Shown: positions 1-12,077 of the stretch, one piece after another | Numbering within the stretch: position 1 is the first letter of the stretch | Layout: every line of letters starts with the position of its first letter | Assembly: GCA_003260075.1 (NCBI GenBank) | Contig: QLIY01000266.1 | Span: 109,382-173,381, forward strand | Source of the DNA: Phallusia mammillata | Taxonomy: Eukaryota; Chordata; Ascidiacea; Phlebobranchia; Ascidiidae | DNA: 64,000 bases | Direction of reading: 5' to 3' | Notes under the pieces: generated by a model | Seen by the model: only the letters and a program-made list of their open reading frames with translations | Databases searched by the model: none | Told to the model about the DNA's origin: nothing | Translations under genes and position numbers: made by a program

Positions 1-1293
1 CCTAACAATAACAATCTAATTGTCTCTGCGCGTTTCCATTGCTCAATGACCGCAAAGCAATGCGAACGATTTGTTTCGATGCAAGTGACAAATGAGGCCG
101 TAAAAATGTAAAACACCCATCCGGTTTAATGCGACAATTGACCGGGGTTAACCTGTATCATAAACTTAACGGGGCTTTGACCTTTTTGAGCAGTGTTGCA
201 TTGTTATATGTGCTTGACATTTACAAGTAAACACATCTGAAAACTTGACTAACTACTATCTAAAGTTCAAAAGTGTATTAAACACATGCAAAAAATGTAA
301 CAGTTGTCGATTTATGCCAAAAGACTTGAAATTGCAATGGCAAAAAAACAAAACTGTGTTTTAGTGTTTGAAACTTTACTAATTGCGATTAAAAAAAAGT
401 TGCCGAATACAATTAAAACATTTTCAAAAAACACATAAAAAACTGTTTAGACTTTTAATAATCTACATAATAGATACAGTTTTGCTTAATACTCTTACAA
501 AAATATCGTTCCAAAAAACAAGCCATATTAGAAATCTATACCGCCAAAATGCAGTTGCAAAAAACAGCATGACCCCCTTGCAGTAAACTAGATGTTGCAA
601 ACTAACTGATCAATCTCAACGCTGATGAATTACACGAAAACCTGTCTACAGACTTGCTCGCGGTTAAACCGGTTTCCATATTTCCCTCTTGCATCCAATA
701 AACATCAAAGAGCCCGAAAAGGAATGAGTGTTAAAAAATGCTGAAGCTGCACAACGTTCACCCGATTTGAACCGCAAAATTGGGAAGGTATCTGTTACTG
801 GAATGTGTACGCGGTTTATGTAACAGGTTTTTCGGTCTTAAGCATATTTGCCCTAACTTTGCAGTTCTCTATGCAGCTTTGGCATTGCGCAATAAGGATC
901 GCCAAATAACTTTTGAAAAACCGTTTTCAAACTAACGCAATTGCATTTTCACATGTAAATACATTGCAATAAAAGCCCTAGATGTTTTTTGCATTATTTT
1001 ATTTGTTTATACTGTACAGCAATTCTACACTGAAATTCTATCACTTAAATTTTGCAATCAGTATTATACAATCTTTAGGTCCCAAAAACATAAATCACGT
1101 ATACGTTTAGGCTATTTCTTCATTCAATATTTATAATTGAGTAAGGACGTAACAGCACGCAAGGGTTTATATATTCCTAATCAAACGACTCGTTTTGGCA
1201 TTTACCAAGCGATTTTATGCCTCGAGTATTTACTACAGCAATAATAAAATCAGCTTAAGCCTTGCTATTGCGGATTTTTGAACTGTAATAAAA
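1..1293. other. AT-rich non-coding stretch
   Basis: I see no conserved protein signature, RNA gene or clear repeat here. The only open frame (383-586) is short, lysine-rich and low in complexity, as expected by chance in AT-rich DNA. Confidence 0.5.
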
Positions 1294-1626
1294 CATCTTA
1301 GTCCGGTATTTTAGTGTTCACACGGTTAAAAAAGCTGTAGTTGATTGGATTTAATTTTAAAGATAAGAAGGGGCAAATCAAGTCCATTTTATAGCTTATA
1401 ATTAGGTTTGCATGTTTAAAGAAATTAAAGCGACTTAAACTCATACAAAATAAGGGGGGGGGGGACATCTTAGTCCGGTATTTTAATGTTCACACGGCCA
1501 AAAAAGCTGTAGTTGATAGGATTTAGTTTTAAAGATTAAAAGGGTCGGATCAAGTCCATTTTATAGCTTATAATTAGGTTTGCATGTTTAAAGAATTTAA
1601 AGCGACTTAAACTCATACAAAATAAA
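1294..1626. repeat. Near-identical segment repeated on both sides of a G run
   Basis: About 160 bases (1294-1453) recur at 1465-1626 with a few substitutions. The two copies are separated by an 11-base G run (1454-1464). The pattern matches two alleles of one locus joined end to end across a scaffold gap rather than a biological tandem duplication. Confidence 0.75.
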
Positions 1627-1888
1627 CCCGATTTTGTCCGTTTTTGGGTAAAGTCTTTCGGTAATTATTTTGTGTCGAACGCTAAAACCTCATTTTTTTA
1701 TATTCCCCTAAAAGAAAAATACTTCGCAACAAACAGACAGCTTTTCTTGTAATAACTGCAACCTATAGCGTAATAAACCAATTGTCAAAACTCAAAGGAA
1801 AATCCTTCTCTAACTAATCTGTGTAAGCTGCGTGTTACCAAATCAAAAACTCATCAACTGCCAATAACTTTAACTTGTCTCTCTAGGA

Positions 1889-2050
1889 ACAACCAACTGT
1901 GACAAAAAACTACAATAAAAAACGAATCAGAAGCGAATTTGGACGCGTTGTTAACAGTTTGGCGTCAACGGGCGCTGGCCCAATTGCGGTCCCAGGGCCC
2001 AGAACGGAGGCAAACACAGAGACCATGTCGATAAACAATAGCAGGGCCCG
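1889..2050 (+). CDS. Possible orphan coding exon, unknown product
   Basis: An acceptor-like CTCTCTAG precedes an open stretch that is markedly more GC-rich than its surroundings. It reads as a basic segment (KKRIRSEFGRVV) followed by a Gly/Ala/Pro/Thr-rich region. A possible GTATTT donor follows near 2051, and the frame stays open to 2183. The base composition argues for coding use, and a basic start like this is seen in cytoplasmic tails of some receptors, but I recognise no domain and found no partner exon. It could equally be chance or a degraded repeat. Confidence 0.25.
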
Positions 2051-2363
2051 CCCTGTATTTGTCATGTTATTGTTGTGTGCTGTCAGTTGCTACTTCAAAG
2101 TACTTGACCGCTCGGGTCAGGAGTTTAACGTGATGACGTGTTTTCGATCGTCACAAGTGCAAATATCTTACTTGTTTACTTAATTAATTTAAACATAGGG
2201 GTCATGTGATTGATCGAATACAATATTAAACAGAATAATTTTATCCAAAGCAGATTTGAAACGAGGCCTTCAATATGTTGGAATAATGAATATGATTGAC
2301 AATGAAATGATAGTATGGTCTGAAAAAAAGGCGGGAAAATTATTTTGTTTGCAAAATAGCAAT

Positions 2364-2517
2364 TACCGTATTTACTCCATTGTAAGTCGCGGCTTATATT
2401 GTGTTTTTTTACCTGACATTTGTGCGGCTTATAAACGAGGGCGGATTACATAATGTTTTTAACACCTCAACTTGCGGCTTACAATCGAGGGCGGCTTATA
2501 AACGAGTAAATACGGTA
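2364..2517. mobile_element. Short TIR element (TACCGTATTTACTC ends)
   Basis: The termini are a perfect inverted repeat, TACCGTATTTACTC at the left and GAGTAAATACGGTA at the right, 154 bp end to end. The inside contains repeated GCGGCTTA/AACGAG motifs. This is a non-autonomous DNA transposon of unassigned superfamily. Confidence 0.65.
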
Positions 2518-3123
2518 TTGAACCATTTACGTCTATAAAGTAGTAAATTAAGTTCTTAAATGTTAATATTGTTTTAAGTGGAAAGAAAACACACGCAGGA
2601 TTTGAACCAGCAAGCTCAAGATTTCGAAAACGCATTTGAGGTTGAGTTTCGTATATTTCTTTCGTTCACTGGTGCCTGAAAACACAACTTTGGCCTGACA
2701 CAAGACACAAAATTAAAACAAATTTAAACAGTGGCCAAATTCATGGTACTTGCTGAGGCTATACATACTAAGTCTTTAGTTTTTTTTTATACAACTAACA
2801 CCTTAGCATTTTCACGCAAGTTTGAAACGTTTTTAGGTTTTTACGGTATATCTTATCTAACTGACTAAGTCGGTTGAAGCTTGTTACATCTTATCATGTA
2901 ATACTATATTCGTTGTTACGTTTTCAGAGTAAAGTGAGATGATTTTCTATAAACAGGTGCTCTGAGATTTTTTGAAAGGATCTAAATGAGCTCTGTATTA
3001 GTTGCCCCCTGTTGCATTCATAACAGGTCCGCTGTGTCCTAGATTAAAAAAAAAAAACAGGTTGATGACCTCATCTACTCGTACACCTTACTTTAAGATA
3101 AAAATAGTTTTGAAATTGTAGGC

Positions 3124-3597
3124 CAGGGGTGTCGAACACGTAGCACGCGTGCCAAATATGCCACGCAGAGTATTTGAGTATGGCACTCGAGCTTTTGCCA
3201 GCATTCAAATGATAAATTTCATGATTTCTCACCCAACCATTTTTTTGTCTAAACAAGTTTACTTGTATTTGACATGAGGTTTTTCCTTGACGTCCTTTTA
3301 ACATTCTACATATTGGCCGAATATTTGGAATTGACGTGAATCCTTAATTAGTTAGCAAGGTTAGACAAGCTTCAGTTTTGTCTGGGAAGCTCGACAAACT
3401 TCTAAGGGTAACAATAGTAACCTACGCGTGAAGAGCTGGGCTACAAACTGTGGTGAAGATTTGGATGAAAGGGAAGCGCCTAGTAATAATTTCCCGGTAA
3501 AATATCCAGCGTTAACAAAAAAAATACTAAACGTTGGCACGCGAGTATATTTAAAAAACAAATTGGCACGGCAGTGTTTTCCAGTTGAACACCCCCG
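3124..3597. mobile_element. hAT-type MITE, perfect 8-bp TSD
   Basis: The left end reads CAGGGGTGTCGAACACG and the right end is its imperfect inverse (GTTGAACACCCCCG). The flanking octamer TTGTAGGC occurs at 3116-3123 and again at 3598-3605. Eight-base target duplications and CAGNGGT ends are the hAT signature. The interior holds a 159-codon chance frame starting at 3428. Confidence 0.85.
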
Positions 3598-3999
3598 TTG
3601 TAGGCGTTCATGTGCATTACCACCCGATCACAAAATAAGCTTTAAACTTGCTTATATGGTGCGATGTGATTTGAACGTGGTTTATTTTCTGTTCTTTTAT
3701 AATTATTTTAGTACAGTGCTTGTAAAATGGTGCGCCTGGGCGTTGTGGCCTTTTTTTCCTTTTCCTTTGAAATGTGATCACGTTCCATTTTGCCAACAGA
3801 AAGCAGGATGTCCTGTTCTTTTGCATGCGGCTCGGTTTTCTCGGATTGTGACAAAAACGCTAAGGCTTGCCGTTGAATCTGGAACCATGCATTTCAAAAA
3901 TGGATGATTGATGTATATTTTCTCGTAACTCTCGTAACTTTAATTTGCGTGTATTCTCTTTTTAGAGTTTAAAAAAGAAACCTACGAAGCAAGCTGGGG

Positions 4000-4230
4000 A
4001 GAGGCATAGCTCATCGCCTTAGCTGCGTCGGGGCAGATGTTTTATGTGAAGAAACCTAGTGTTCAGTCTTATGTTCAAGCCCCGTGTTTGTATAATCTGG
4101 GGGGGGGGCAGCTCATCGCCTTAGCTGCGTCGGGGCAGGTGTTTTATGTTAAGCAGTTTTGAAATTGGTTGCATTGAGACTGAAACCTAGTGTTCAGTCT
4201 TATGTTCAAGCCCCGTGTTTGTATAATCTA
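4000..4230 (+). repeat. tRNA-derived SINE-like unit, doubled around a gap run
   Basis: A box A-like stretch (GGCATAGCTCATCGCCTTAGC) and a box B-like stretch (GTTCAAGCCCCG) lie about 75 bases apart, as in a tRNA-derived SINE head. The unit is present twice, before and after a 10-base G run at 4099-4108, so the doubling is probably allelic. Confidence 0.45.
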
Positions 4231-4579
4231 TAATGCGTTGTTAATATTTAGGATTTTTGTCATATTAGGTGTGTAATCAGATAGTCTAAAATTATTTCCC
4301 TTGGTGTTATATTGCATCTAATTTATTAAAATTGGATGGTAGTGTGTAAAGTTGTATGCATTTAGAATAGGTATTGCCCTGCTAAATAGTTTAACTCGAA
4401 TTTAAACTGATATTAGCACACAAAGATCCATAAGCGTAAGAGTGAACTCACACTTGATTAAGTATAAGTTGAAAGACTTAATCTTTGTTAACATAAAATT
4501 GTATTTTAATTTGTGACGTCAGTTTAGACTTGAGATAGATATCGCAGTCTTTATAGGCTAATTAGAGACGTTGTTGGTG

Positions 4580-4697
4580 ACTAGAGACGATGTTGGTGCG
4601 AAAATGAAATGAAAAAGTATGGTCCTTAAAATTAGACTAACTAGAGACGATGTTGGTGCGAAAATGAAATGAAAAAGTATGGTCCTTAAAATTAGTG
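4580..4697. repeat. Direct tandem repeat, about 60-bp unit, two copies
   Basis: The unit beginning CTAGAGACGATGTTGGTGCG and ending in TCCTTAAAATTAG occurs twice back to back with no G run between. Unlike the gap-associated duplications it may be a genuine tandem repeat. Confidence 0.75.
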
Positions 4698-4844
4698 ACT
4701 ATTTTTTGTATTTAAGGTAATTGTGAGACGGGAAATTTTAGTTATTCCGGATGTGACGGGGTGAAAGAGTTAATACCTTTTACCTCAAAGTAAAGAATTT
4801 GAGTTGAGATAAGTGTAAAAGCGCAAGGTTGAAACGTTATGGAG

Positions 4845-4920
4845 CGCAAAAAAGTGAAAGGCAAATCGGCGGATAATGGCTGAACACGCTATACTGCTAC
4901 ACCGTATTACAAAGCGTATG
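4845..4920 (+). repeat. Partial copy of dispersed GCCGGAAATAGCTGC family
   Basis: It carries the family core around AACGTTATGGAGCGCAAAA and the CGCT..ACACCGTATTA end. The 5' part with CCGGAAATAGCTGC is missing. Confidence 0.5.
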
Positions 4921-5065
4921 TAAAATTCCAAATTTTTTTCCTAATGTAAAATTTTCAAAAACTTACTTCCAAACCCTACCCTTATTTAACCGCTAAATAA
5001 ATAATTAATTCAGCACCTGCGCCACCTATCGAAAATTAGCTAAATGTGCGGCTGACGTGAGTTAT

Positions 5066-5113
<48 letters not shown>
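5066..5113. other. 48-base G run, probable N-gap placeholder
   Basis: It is an uninterrupted G tract with no degeneration at either edge. See the finding on G/C runs. Sequence across it should not be read as contiguous. Confidence 0.85.
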
Positions 5114-5318
5114 CGTCCAAAGCGCACAAAGCTATGTTACCAACAAAGTCAATCCACATCACTAAAACATGTTTTTCATTCGCAATTGGCATTGTGACGG
5201 TCAGTACCTAAATCGCAATCACTACCTCGTGGGCTTTGCAGTATAATGCAGTCTGATAGTAAAAGAGAATGCAGTTAGTTGGTCAGTTGTATTATATAGT
5301 GTATTTACACTATACAGG

Positions 5319-5471
5319 CAGAGGTGGGATTCAGTCGGTTCGCAGCGGTTCTACGAACCGGTTAGCATTACTGCATGGTTACTGTCAACTGACTTTTTTG
5401 TAACAGAACCGACTGAAAAATATGACTTTTGTGATAGAACCGGCTGACAATAAATACAAATCCCACCACTG
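5319..5471. mobile_element. hAT-type MITE of the AACCGGCTGA family
   Basis: Ends are CAGAGGTGGGATTCAG and AATCCCACCACTG, with internal GGTTCGCAGCGGTTC and GAACCGGCTGACAATAAA. Related copies lie at 26510-26689, 44932-45088 and 50760-50938. The flanks share the stretch TTACACTATACA, longer than a usual hAT target duplication. Confidence 0.7.
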
Positions 5472-6199
5472 ACTTACACTATACAAGGTGTAAAAATGAC
5501 AAAGCTTCAGGCAATTTAAATGTCAACAAATGTTCGTGAGAATAAAAACAGCTCCCACCGTCGCTTCGCCTTTTCCAAAATTCCTTGTCTAACTGGAAAG
5601 CTTTTGTCTTGGACGCACCCGAACAAAAAAACGACAAAATATGAATGCAAAATCGCGAAGGGCATGATTGTAGTTGGCTGCCCACGTCAAACGCTAGCGA
5701 ATTATAAAGCGAAGACAGTGCGAATCTTGGGGTTTAAAATTGAAATGAACTAAGGTTGGTTGGTTTCAATCTAATTCTAATGCGAAGTCTGGTTTAATTT
5801 CTAGGTTTTGTGAAAGTGGTGATTCTACTTCTAATCTAATAAAACAATTGACTATTTCAAAGAATGAACTTCAGTTCTAAACAAAATACAAAAACAGGCT
5901 AAAATAAAATTCACGATTGTGTATTCAAGCAAGTAAAGATGCTCCTTTATAGAAATCAGAACAAATTAGTTTTAGGAAAACCACTAAAACAAATTTTTTA
6001 GCTCAGAATGTAAAACGTTTGTGACTACTTCGATCAAAAACTTTATAATTCATGATTGGAGTCGGCAAGTAAGGGAAAAACATTTTTTTGTCTTACTTAG
6101 GCTTGATGCGGCAGGTTTAATGGATTTAACTTTGTATTGAAATGTTTCTTTTAATATGTTTTTATGCTGAATCAAACAATATGCAAGACTGTTTTGTTT

Positions 6200-7596
6200 T
6201 GAAAAGCGATTTTTGATGGCACCACAGCAGGATATATGGAGAAAAACAGATTTGAAATATTTGCTGAAGGTTTTCCAAAAAAGGGAAATCTAGGCATTTG
6301 TGGTAATTGGCGAGGAATCACACTGCTTTCTGTTCCAGGGAAAGTGTTCTGCTGCGTGCTTCTGCACAGATTAAAGACATCCTTAGATGAGAAATTGAGA
6401 GAAGAGCAGGCAGGCTTTCGTTACAACAGGTCATGCTGTGACCAGATCTTTGTTCTTCGGAACATTATGGAGCAGTGCCTTGCATTTCAGAAACCCGTGT
6501 TTGTCAACTTCATTGACTTTAGAAAGGCATTTGATAGCGTGCACCGCAACACTATATGGCAGGTGCTACAAAAATATAGTGCTTCACTCAGGTTTATAGA
6601 TATCTTTTAAAACATCTACGAAGGATCGAGCTGCTGCGTAAAAGTTCAGTCAGGAAACACAGAGTTCTTCAGAATCAATACAGGTGCGCGGCAAGGCTGT
6701 GTCTTATCACCCCTACTGTTCATTACTACTATCGTCTATGTGATGAGAAAGGCAATGAACTATCCAAAGTTCGGCATCTCATGGACAAACCACAAGCGCC
6801 TTACGGATCTCGACTTTGCAGATGACATTGCCTTGCTCGCAGAGTCGATGACAGATCTTTAAGAAATGACCAACTCATTGGCCAAAAATGCAGCAACAGC
6901 CGGTCTGACAATTAACAGCGACAAGACTAAGTTACTTCGAGTTGGAGGGGAAACTCAGTCCAACGTACATCTAACCATCAATGGAATTGAGCCTATTAAC
7001 AAAATCACAAGCTTTGCCTATCTTGGCAGTGTGTTTACAACAGATGCTGATGTGGAGGCCGACATAAATGCCCGCATCGGAAAAGCTGCTTCGGCCTTCA
7101 GAAGGCTCAAAACAGTTTGGTCAAGCTCCAAAGTTTCGAAACTGGTAAAGATCAAACTGTACCAGTCAATTGTAATGCCCACCGTTCTATATGCCAGTGA
7201 AACCTGGAAAATGACAGCAGTCAAGCTGAAAAAACACATAAACGCCTTCCATCAGCGTTATCTCCGAAGAATCTTAAATATAACATACAAGGACCACATT
7301 ACCAATGATGAGGTGTACCGAATTAGCGGTACAAAGCCTTTATGTACCATCATGTCGACACGAAGATTCAGACTTGCGGGACATGTTTTACGCATGTCAG
7401 ACGAACGGGCTCCGAAAATCGATGATGGACACCGCAAGGGAAAAGAAAAAGAGTAAGGCCAAAGCTTACCTGGAGGGAGACTTTTCGCAAAGATCTGGAA
7501 ATGAGAGGGTTAAACATGAAGGAAATAGAGGAAATTGCAAAAGACAAGAAAAAGTGGAACAATCTTGCTGCCCAATGCGCCCAAGAGCGCGGGAAA
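6200..7596 (+). pseudogene. Degenerate non-LTR (LINE) reverse transcriptase
   Basis: Frames on the plus strand encode the second half of a LINE ORF2. Visible parts are an N-W-R-G-I-T-L motif with downstream FIDFRKAFDSVHR (RT palm), then TGARQGCVLSPLLF, then the catalytic FADD-type box LDFADDIALL near 6809-6838, then the thumb and connection region. The C-terminal part has L-Y-A-S-E-T-W and RRFRLAGHVLRM. In-frame stops near 6608 and 6860 and a frameshift near 7440-7460 break it. The 5' part with the endonuclease is missing, and the copy ends at a G run (7597-7607). Clade assignment would need a tree. Confidence 0.9.
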
Positions 7597-8697
7597 GGGG
7601 GGGGGGGTAGTTTTTTTCATGACTTCCTAAAACCGTTGTTGTGGAAAATGGTGTTCCCTGTTTTATCTCTTCGAATCTTGTTATGACATCATAGTGTCCA
7701 TTAGTCGCAGTCACTATGACGTGAAGTGTAATCATATTGTGACGTGCACTACAGTGAGTTGTAAAAAATCTGAGTTGTCGTTCTGTGAAAGATCCATACG
7801 ATCTCTATGTATGTTGACCCCGTTGCTCTCATAACAAATCCGGTGCCCTCGATTTTCAAGAATTGGCTTGATGCGTTTCCACAAAGACCACGTTGTCCGT
7901 ATTTTTAGGTAAAACATGCTTGTTGACTTGTAGTTGCGTTAGTGACCCTTGTTCACTTTTCATCGGACATGTATCTAGCATAAAACGTGCTGATACTGCG
8001 CAAATCGCCATGTTGTTTTGCTGTGGTTATCATAAATTTACAACTTAATTAGATTAGATGCTAATGTTTGCTTTCGTTGTAACGTATGTAACGAGGAAAA
8101 GTTACCAATGCTTGTGGTTTATGATAATTGTTTGTGCGTAGTTTGCAAGTTGGCATAAAAGAGGCGTGATTTTTGGTTCCTATAGTTGAAGGTTGCAAGC
8201 TGTTTAGCGTACAAGGAACAGTATAGAGTAATTCGAAGTCCGGCACAACTTTGTCGGATCATAAAACTGAGCATTTTTGAAAACAATATATCATAGAAGT
8301 TATTTACTCATTTTACTGTTTAAACTTTTTTACAAAAATGGTCGTATAATTTGTAGAAATCTAGGAACTAAATGTGTTAAGGTATTGGCGAATAACGTTT
8401 TCAAACTTGTGTAGTTCAACGTAAACGGCTAGATTTGGATTTAAAGAAAACAGGTTTTTCCATAAACTTAACCAACAGTCATTACTCTTTATAACCTCTT
8501 TAACGAATTTGTATAACTCCTAATCTGTACCAATTTAATGCTAGTTTTTATTTTAATTGTAAAAATTTTCAGCAAATAACACCTATGTTTTCTTTAAAAG
8601 CAAAGTTAGCTGCAAACAAGCTACGTTTAAAGATTACAAACTAATCTTTTTTGTGTTTTAAATAGATTTTAAACATTAAATTTAACTGAGTAAAAAA
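7597..8697. other. Non-coding stretch after LINE remnant
   Basis: It starts with an 11-base G run (gap placeholder). I see no gene or recognisable repeat after it. The last 60 bases lead into the first Kazal gene. Confidence 0.4.
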
Positions 8698-9355
8698 ATG
8701 AAATCAATTTTTCTTGTTACCTTACTAGCGCTTCTAGCGGTGACCTCGTCAGCTCGGGTCAAATCACCTTGTTTAATGTAAGGTTTTTATATTTTGTTAC
8801 TTGTGTCTTATATAAATTTGTATTTACAATCGTTTAAAACAAATCCACATAGCTTTTCCACGTAAGGTAGCAATTTATAGGTAACGCAATGCACGGTTCT
8901 TAATAATCTCAGCAAAAAATGAAAGCCAATATGTGTGTTTTAAATATTCGCTCGTTTTTTTTGTTGTCTGTTAAAACGGGTTTATCATGGTAAAAATGTG
9001 ATTTCCCGGAAGTCAATGCAAGCATAACAAATACTTTCAGCTACCAGAACATAAGAAAAAAATCAGTTTGAAGAATAACTTACCATATCGAATGAAATTG
9101 GCATAAAGAGAGTGTTTAAACGGGTTTATTATCATGATAAAAATGTGATTTTAGTAGATTCGCTATCAATACAAACATAAGAAACGTAGTGCACAGGCCA
9201 TTTTGTTCTTGCTATGCTGGCAACTGGTCAGTTACTCATTTGTGCTGTTTGTTTCCTAATTTTAGAAGATGCCCTCGTATATACCTTCCAGTATGCGGCT
9301 CGGACGGGAATGTACATTCAAACGCTTGTGAGCTGGGAAGAACATCATGTATTGC
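8698..9355 (+). CDS. Kazal-type serine protease inhibitor, copy 0 (last exon not found)
   Basis: Exon 1 (8698-8777) encodes a signal peptide, MKSIFLVTLLALLAVTSSA, and the first Kazal cysteine, ending in a GTAAGG donor. Exon 2 (9266-9355) follows a TTTTAG acceptor and encodes CPRIYLPVCGSDG, then SNACELG and the fifth cysteine, ending at GC|GTAAT. The intron phase matches the three complete paralogues downstream. In this family the P1 contact residue is the second residue after the second cysteine, so P1 is Arg here, suggesting trypsin-like targets. The third exon, which supplies the sixth cysteine and stop in the paralogues, was not found. A MITE begins 69 bases after exon 2, so this copy may be broken. 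Confidence 0.75.
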
Positions 9356-9423
9356 GTAATTATATTGTGAATTAGTGCAGTTATTCCTCAATTTAAATAT
9401 CCATAATAAACTATACACCTATG

Positions 9424-9774
9424 CAGAGTTTTGCACGGGCCTGAAATTGGAGCCCAACCCGTACAAGCCCGAAACCCGGCCCGAACATCATTTTTGAATA
9501 GCCCGAACTTTTGATTGACAGGCCAATATATTAAAGCCTCAGGAAAGACAAAGACAACAAACACAATAGAAAATTGGTCTTAAACAAGGCGTTTTAGGGC
9601 TGTTTGACTTTGGTCAGCTCCAGCATCTGGCCACTTAGCTAGTTAAATTTATTTAAAAATACTAAAATACTGAAACAGAGTGTAATGTCAGTCCCGAATC
9701 AAGTCCCTTTTTTAAGAAACCTAGCCTGAACCCGAACCCGGCCCAAAAATAGCCCCTCCCGACTTACAATTCTG
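9424..9774. mobile_element. hAT-type MITE, CAGAGTT family
   Basis: The left end is CAGAGTTTTGCACGGGCCTG and the right end is CGACTTACAATTCTG. The interior contains repeated CCCGAACCCGGCCC. No clean target duplication was found for this copy, but the sister copy at 39491-39803 has one. Confidence 0.65.
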
Positions 9775-10193
9775 CACGAAAGTCAGTAATTTCGAAAAGC
9801 TTCAAAATAAATTACGAAACGATTGGCGACAAAGCAGTCACAGAAAAGTGCCAACTTTCGCGTCTATAGATTATGGCTTTTTTTCTACGGTTTTAAAATA
9901 CCGATTCGGGTCAAGTTTAAGGCTATCCCACTAACAACTCTTTATCCAACATGGTCTTTGTCGTAACATTTTAAAAAGTCAAAGATACCTGTTATATACT
10001 GTCGTAATGTTTCGCCCAGAAATTAATCTAAGCTTAATTTTTAATAAGGAAAAAATCGCTTCTTACTATGTCATGCTTGTCCATGTGACTGTAACTAACA
10101 CCATAACTCACGTCCGCCTCACATTTGGTGAGATTCCGGTAAGTGGCGCAAAGAGCTGAAATATTAATTTAGCAGCTAAAAAGGAGGAGGGTT
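9775..10193. repeat. AT-rich spacer with a partial foldback-family copy
   Basis: Around 10095-10190 lies a partial copy of the foldback repeat recognised elsewhere by CTAACACCATA, a GGTGGCGCAAAGAGC-type motif and AACCGTCAGCATTTTT. Nothing else is recognised. Confidence 0.4.
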
Positions 10194-10298
10194 GGGCAGG
10201 AACTTGGCCGAATGGTCTGGCGCGCCTGACCTATATACAGACATAAAAAACCTGATCGGTATTCGTTCCCGGGAGTGTCCTGGATTAAAAAAAAGTAG
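10194..10298 (+). repeat. tRNA-derived SINE head
   Basis: A box A-like TTGGCCGAATGGTCTGGCGCG is followed by a degenerate box B (GGTATTCGTTCCCGG) and an A-rich tail. It is nearly identical, in opposite orientation, to 12622-12727, which keeps a much better box B. A Leu-like tRNA origin is likely from the TGGCCGAATGG start. Confidence 0.65.
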
Positions 10299-10953
10299 AC
10301 TTGGAAAGTAATTAAGTTAAGCTCGTTTTACCAAATTTTTGTTGATAATACCGTGCCCCAGTGTATTTAAACCTTTTTTAACCGACGAACACTTTATGCA
10401 TTGAAATAATCTTGCGAAACAACAAATGAAATTTTCGATGCAATAAAACTTAGGGTAACACTAAAACGCTGAATCTCGGGAACCGCTAAATCGCACATCA
10501 GGTGATCGCTGAAATGGATAAAAATGTCCACATGGTACAATTAAGGTTAGGGTGAAGTTACGCAAAAACATAACATCAAAACTACAATTATATCTAAAGA
10601 AAATTTCTACCCATTGGTGTCCCATGATTCAGCGATGCAGCAGTTTCTAAATTTTTGACTTTTTCGCACAAACGCTTTTGCTTTACGTCAAAAAATTTGC
10701 TGAAAATCTTTCCGGCAGAGACAGGGTTTTAATGTTATATTATTACTAAACCGCGCCCAAATCTAAATAGCACTAACCGTCAGCATATTTACCCGCGAAT
10801 AATCTGTTTTACTATCACACAACGAGTCTTACTATTACAAAACAATAAATAAAGTAAATCGCAAATGAACATTCAAACTAGTCATAGTGGATAATTACCT
10901 TCATAAATAAAAAACTATTTACCACCATTGCGTTAAACGGTTTTAACTTAAAC

Positions 10954-11042
10954 CAGTGATTTCGACCGGTGTTCCATGGGACATTAGTAACATTGATAAA
11001 TGTCTTGCGGAACACCTGACGAACGCCGGTTGAAAATCACTG
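10954..11042. mobile_element. Very short palindromic MITE
   Basis: Ends CAGTGATTTCGACCGGTGTTCC and GCCGGTTGAAAATCACTG form a hairpin in an 89-bp unit. There is no matching target duplication. Confidence 0.5.
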
Positions 11043-11329
11043 CCTTGCCCTAACCCAAATAACCTTAACCGTCAGCATTTTTTGAAGATATACTATTCTA
11101 AATAGCTGTTCTTGGGTAGAGCTACTAACACAGGAACTCACACCAGAGGTTTGGGAATTTCCGATAGGTGACGCAACGGAGCATAGGCGTTTGCAGTGGC
11201 AATAATTGCTGAGTCAGCAATTTGCTAAGTCGATTGTTTATAAACGACAGGATTCGTGCCATTTGTTTTCACTTTGTCAATTACATTTGTCATAATTCTT
11301 GTTGTCTTATATATCGCACGAAAACAACA

Positions 11330-11585
11330 CGATTGAGAAGTCTTTTCGTTTGGATTTATATTATGCCTTGTAGCAATGGTTTAAATATACCATAGAACAA
11401 TGCCTTATTGCAACTTTTAGATGTAAACAATGTGCTACCCTAATTATTAAACTTTAAGTGAAAGATTTTTAGGGTTTAACGAAAAAAGCTTTATAGTACT
11501 TTATGTAGAAAATTCACCTCCTGGTAATAGCATACTGATTCAAGATAGCAAAGAGCATTCTGACTTACGGCAATAGGCGCTAATT
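11330..11585. repeat. Start of large duplicated unit (paralogue near 18759)
   Basis: GAAGTCTTTTCGTTTGGATTTATATTATGCC-type sequence here reappears at about 18759, followed by similar sequence up to the hAT insertion at 11594. Together with later matches it marks the left part of a tandem duplication carrying Kazal and IMPACT genes. Confidence 0.65.
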
Positions 11586-11593
11586 AAGTAGGC

Positions 11594-12077
11594 CAGGGGT
11601 TCCCAACCGGTGGTACGCGTACCACTAGTGGTACGCGAAGGTTTTTTAAGTGGTACGCGAGTAGCTTTCGTTTTTTTTTCACAAAAATTTGGATTCACAA
11701 CTTTCTATTTTGTTTAAAAAAAAATTTCCCAAGCCACTTCTTATTGTTACGTAACTATTTCTGTTGTTTCGTATCATTACGATCTACAAACTACAGGTCA
11801 TGTCAATTGCCAACAAGAAGCACAGTTGCTTTGAAAAGCCGTACAACGCTGTGGGACAGTGGGGTTGATTACGGCAAATGATTGCTCAGCCAATTGGTGG
11901 ACAGTAAACAAAAGCAAAAATATCATTAAATTTGCTTTAGTGTTATTTTAGTAGGCCAATATTATTATTCTTAATAAAATATGATTCGATTAAATAAGTT
12001 GTTCTGCAAGAAGTGGTACGCGTGGCAGTACAAAGCGTCCAAGTGGTACGAGATCGAAAAAAGGTTGGGAACCCCTG
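11594..12077. mobile_element. hAT-type MITE with perfect TSD and an empty paralogous site
   Basis: Ends CAGGGGTTCCCAACCGG and GGTTGGGAACCCCTG are inverted repeats. The octamer AAGTAGGC lies at 11586-11593 and 12078-12085. The inside carries GGTACGCGTACCACTAGTGG palindromes. The paralogous sequence near 19035-19050 runs from GTTAATTAG to ACAGTAGC with no insertion, giving an empty-site comparison. Confidence 0.92.

Noticed and set aside
2580..2690. Minus-strand tRNA-like stretch with GGTTCAAATCC
   Set aside because: The T-loop is good, but I could not find a matching D-arm or acceptor stem, so it was not called.
3428..3907. 159-codon plus-strand frame
   Set aside because: Its first part lies inside a hAT MITE whose boundaries are fixed by a perfect target duplication. 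There is no domain, and composition is unlike the real exons.
7305..7735. Several short frames on both strands
   Set aside because: They are shadows of the degenerate LINE reverse transcriptase and its frameshifted tail.
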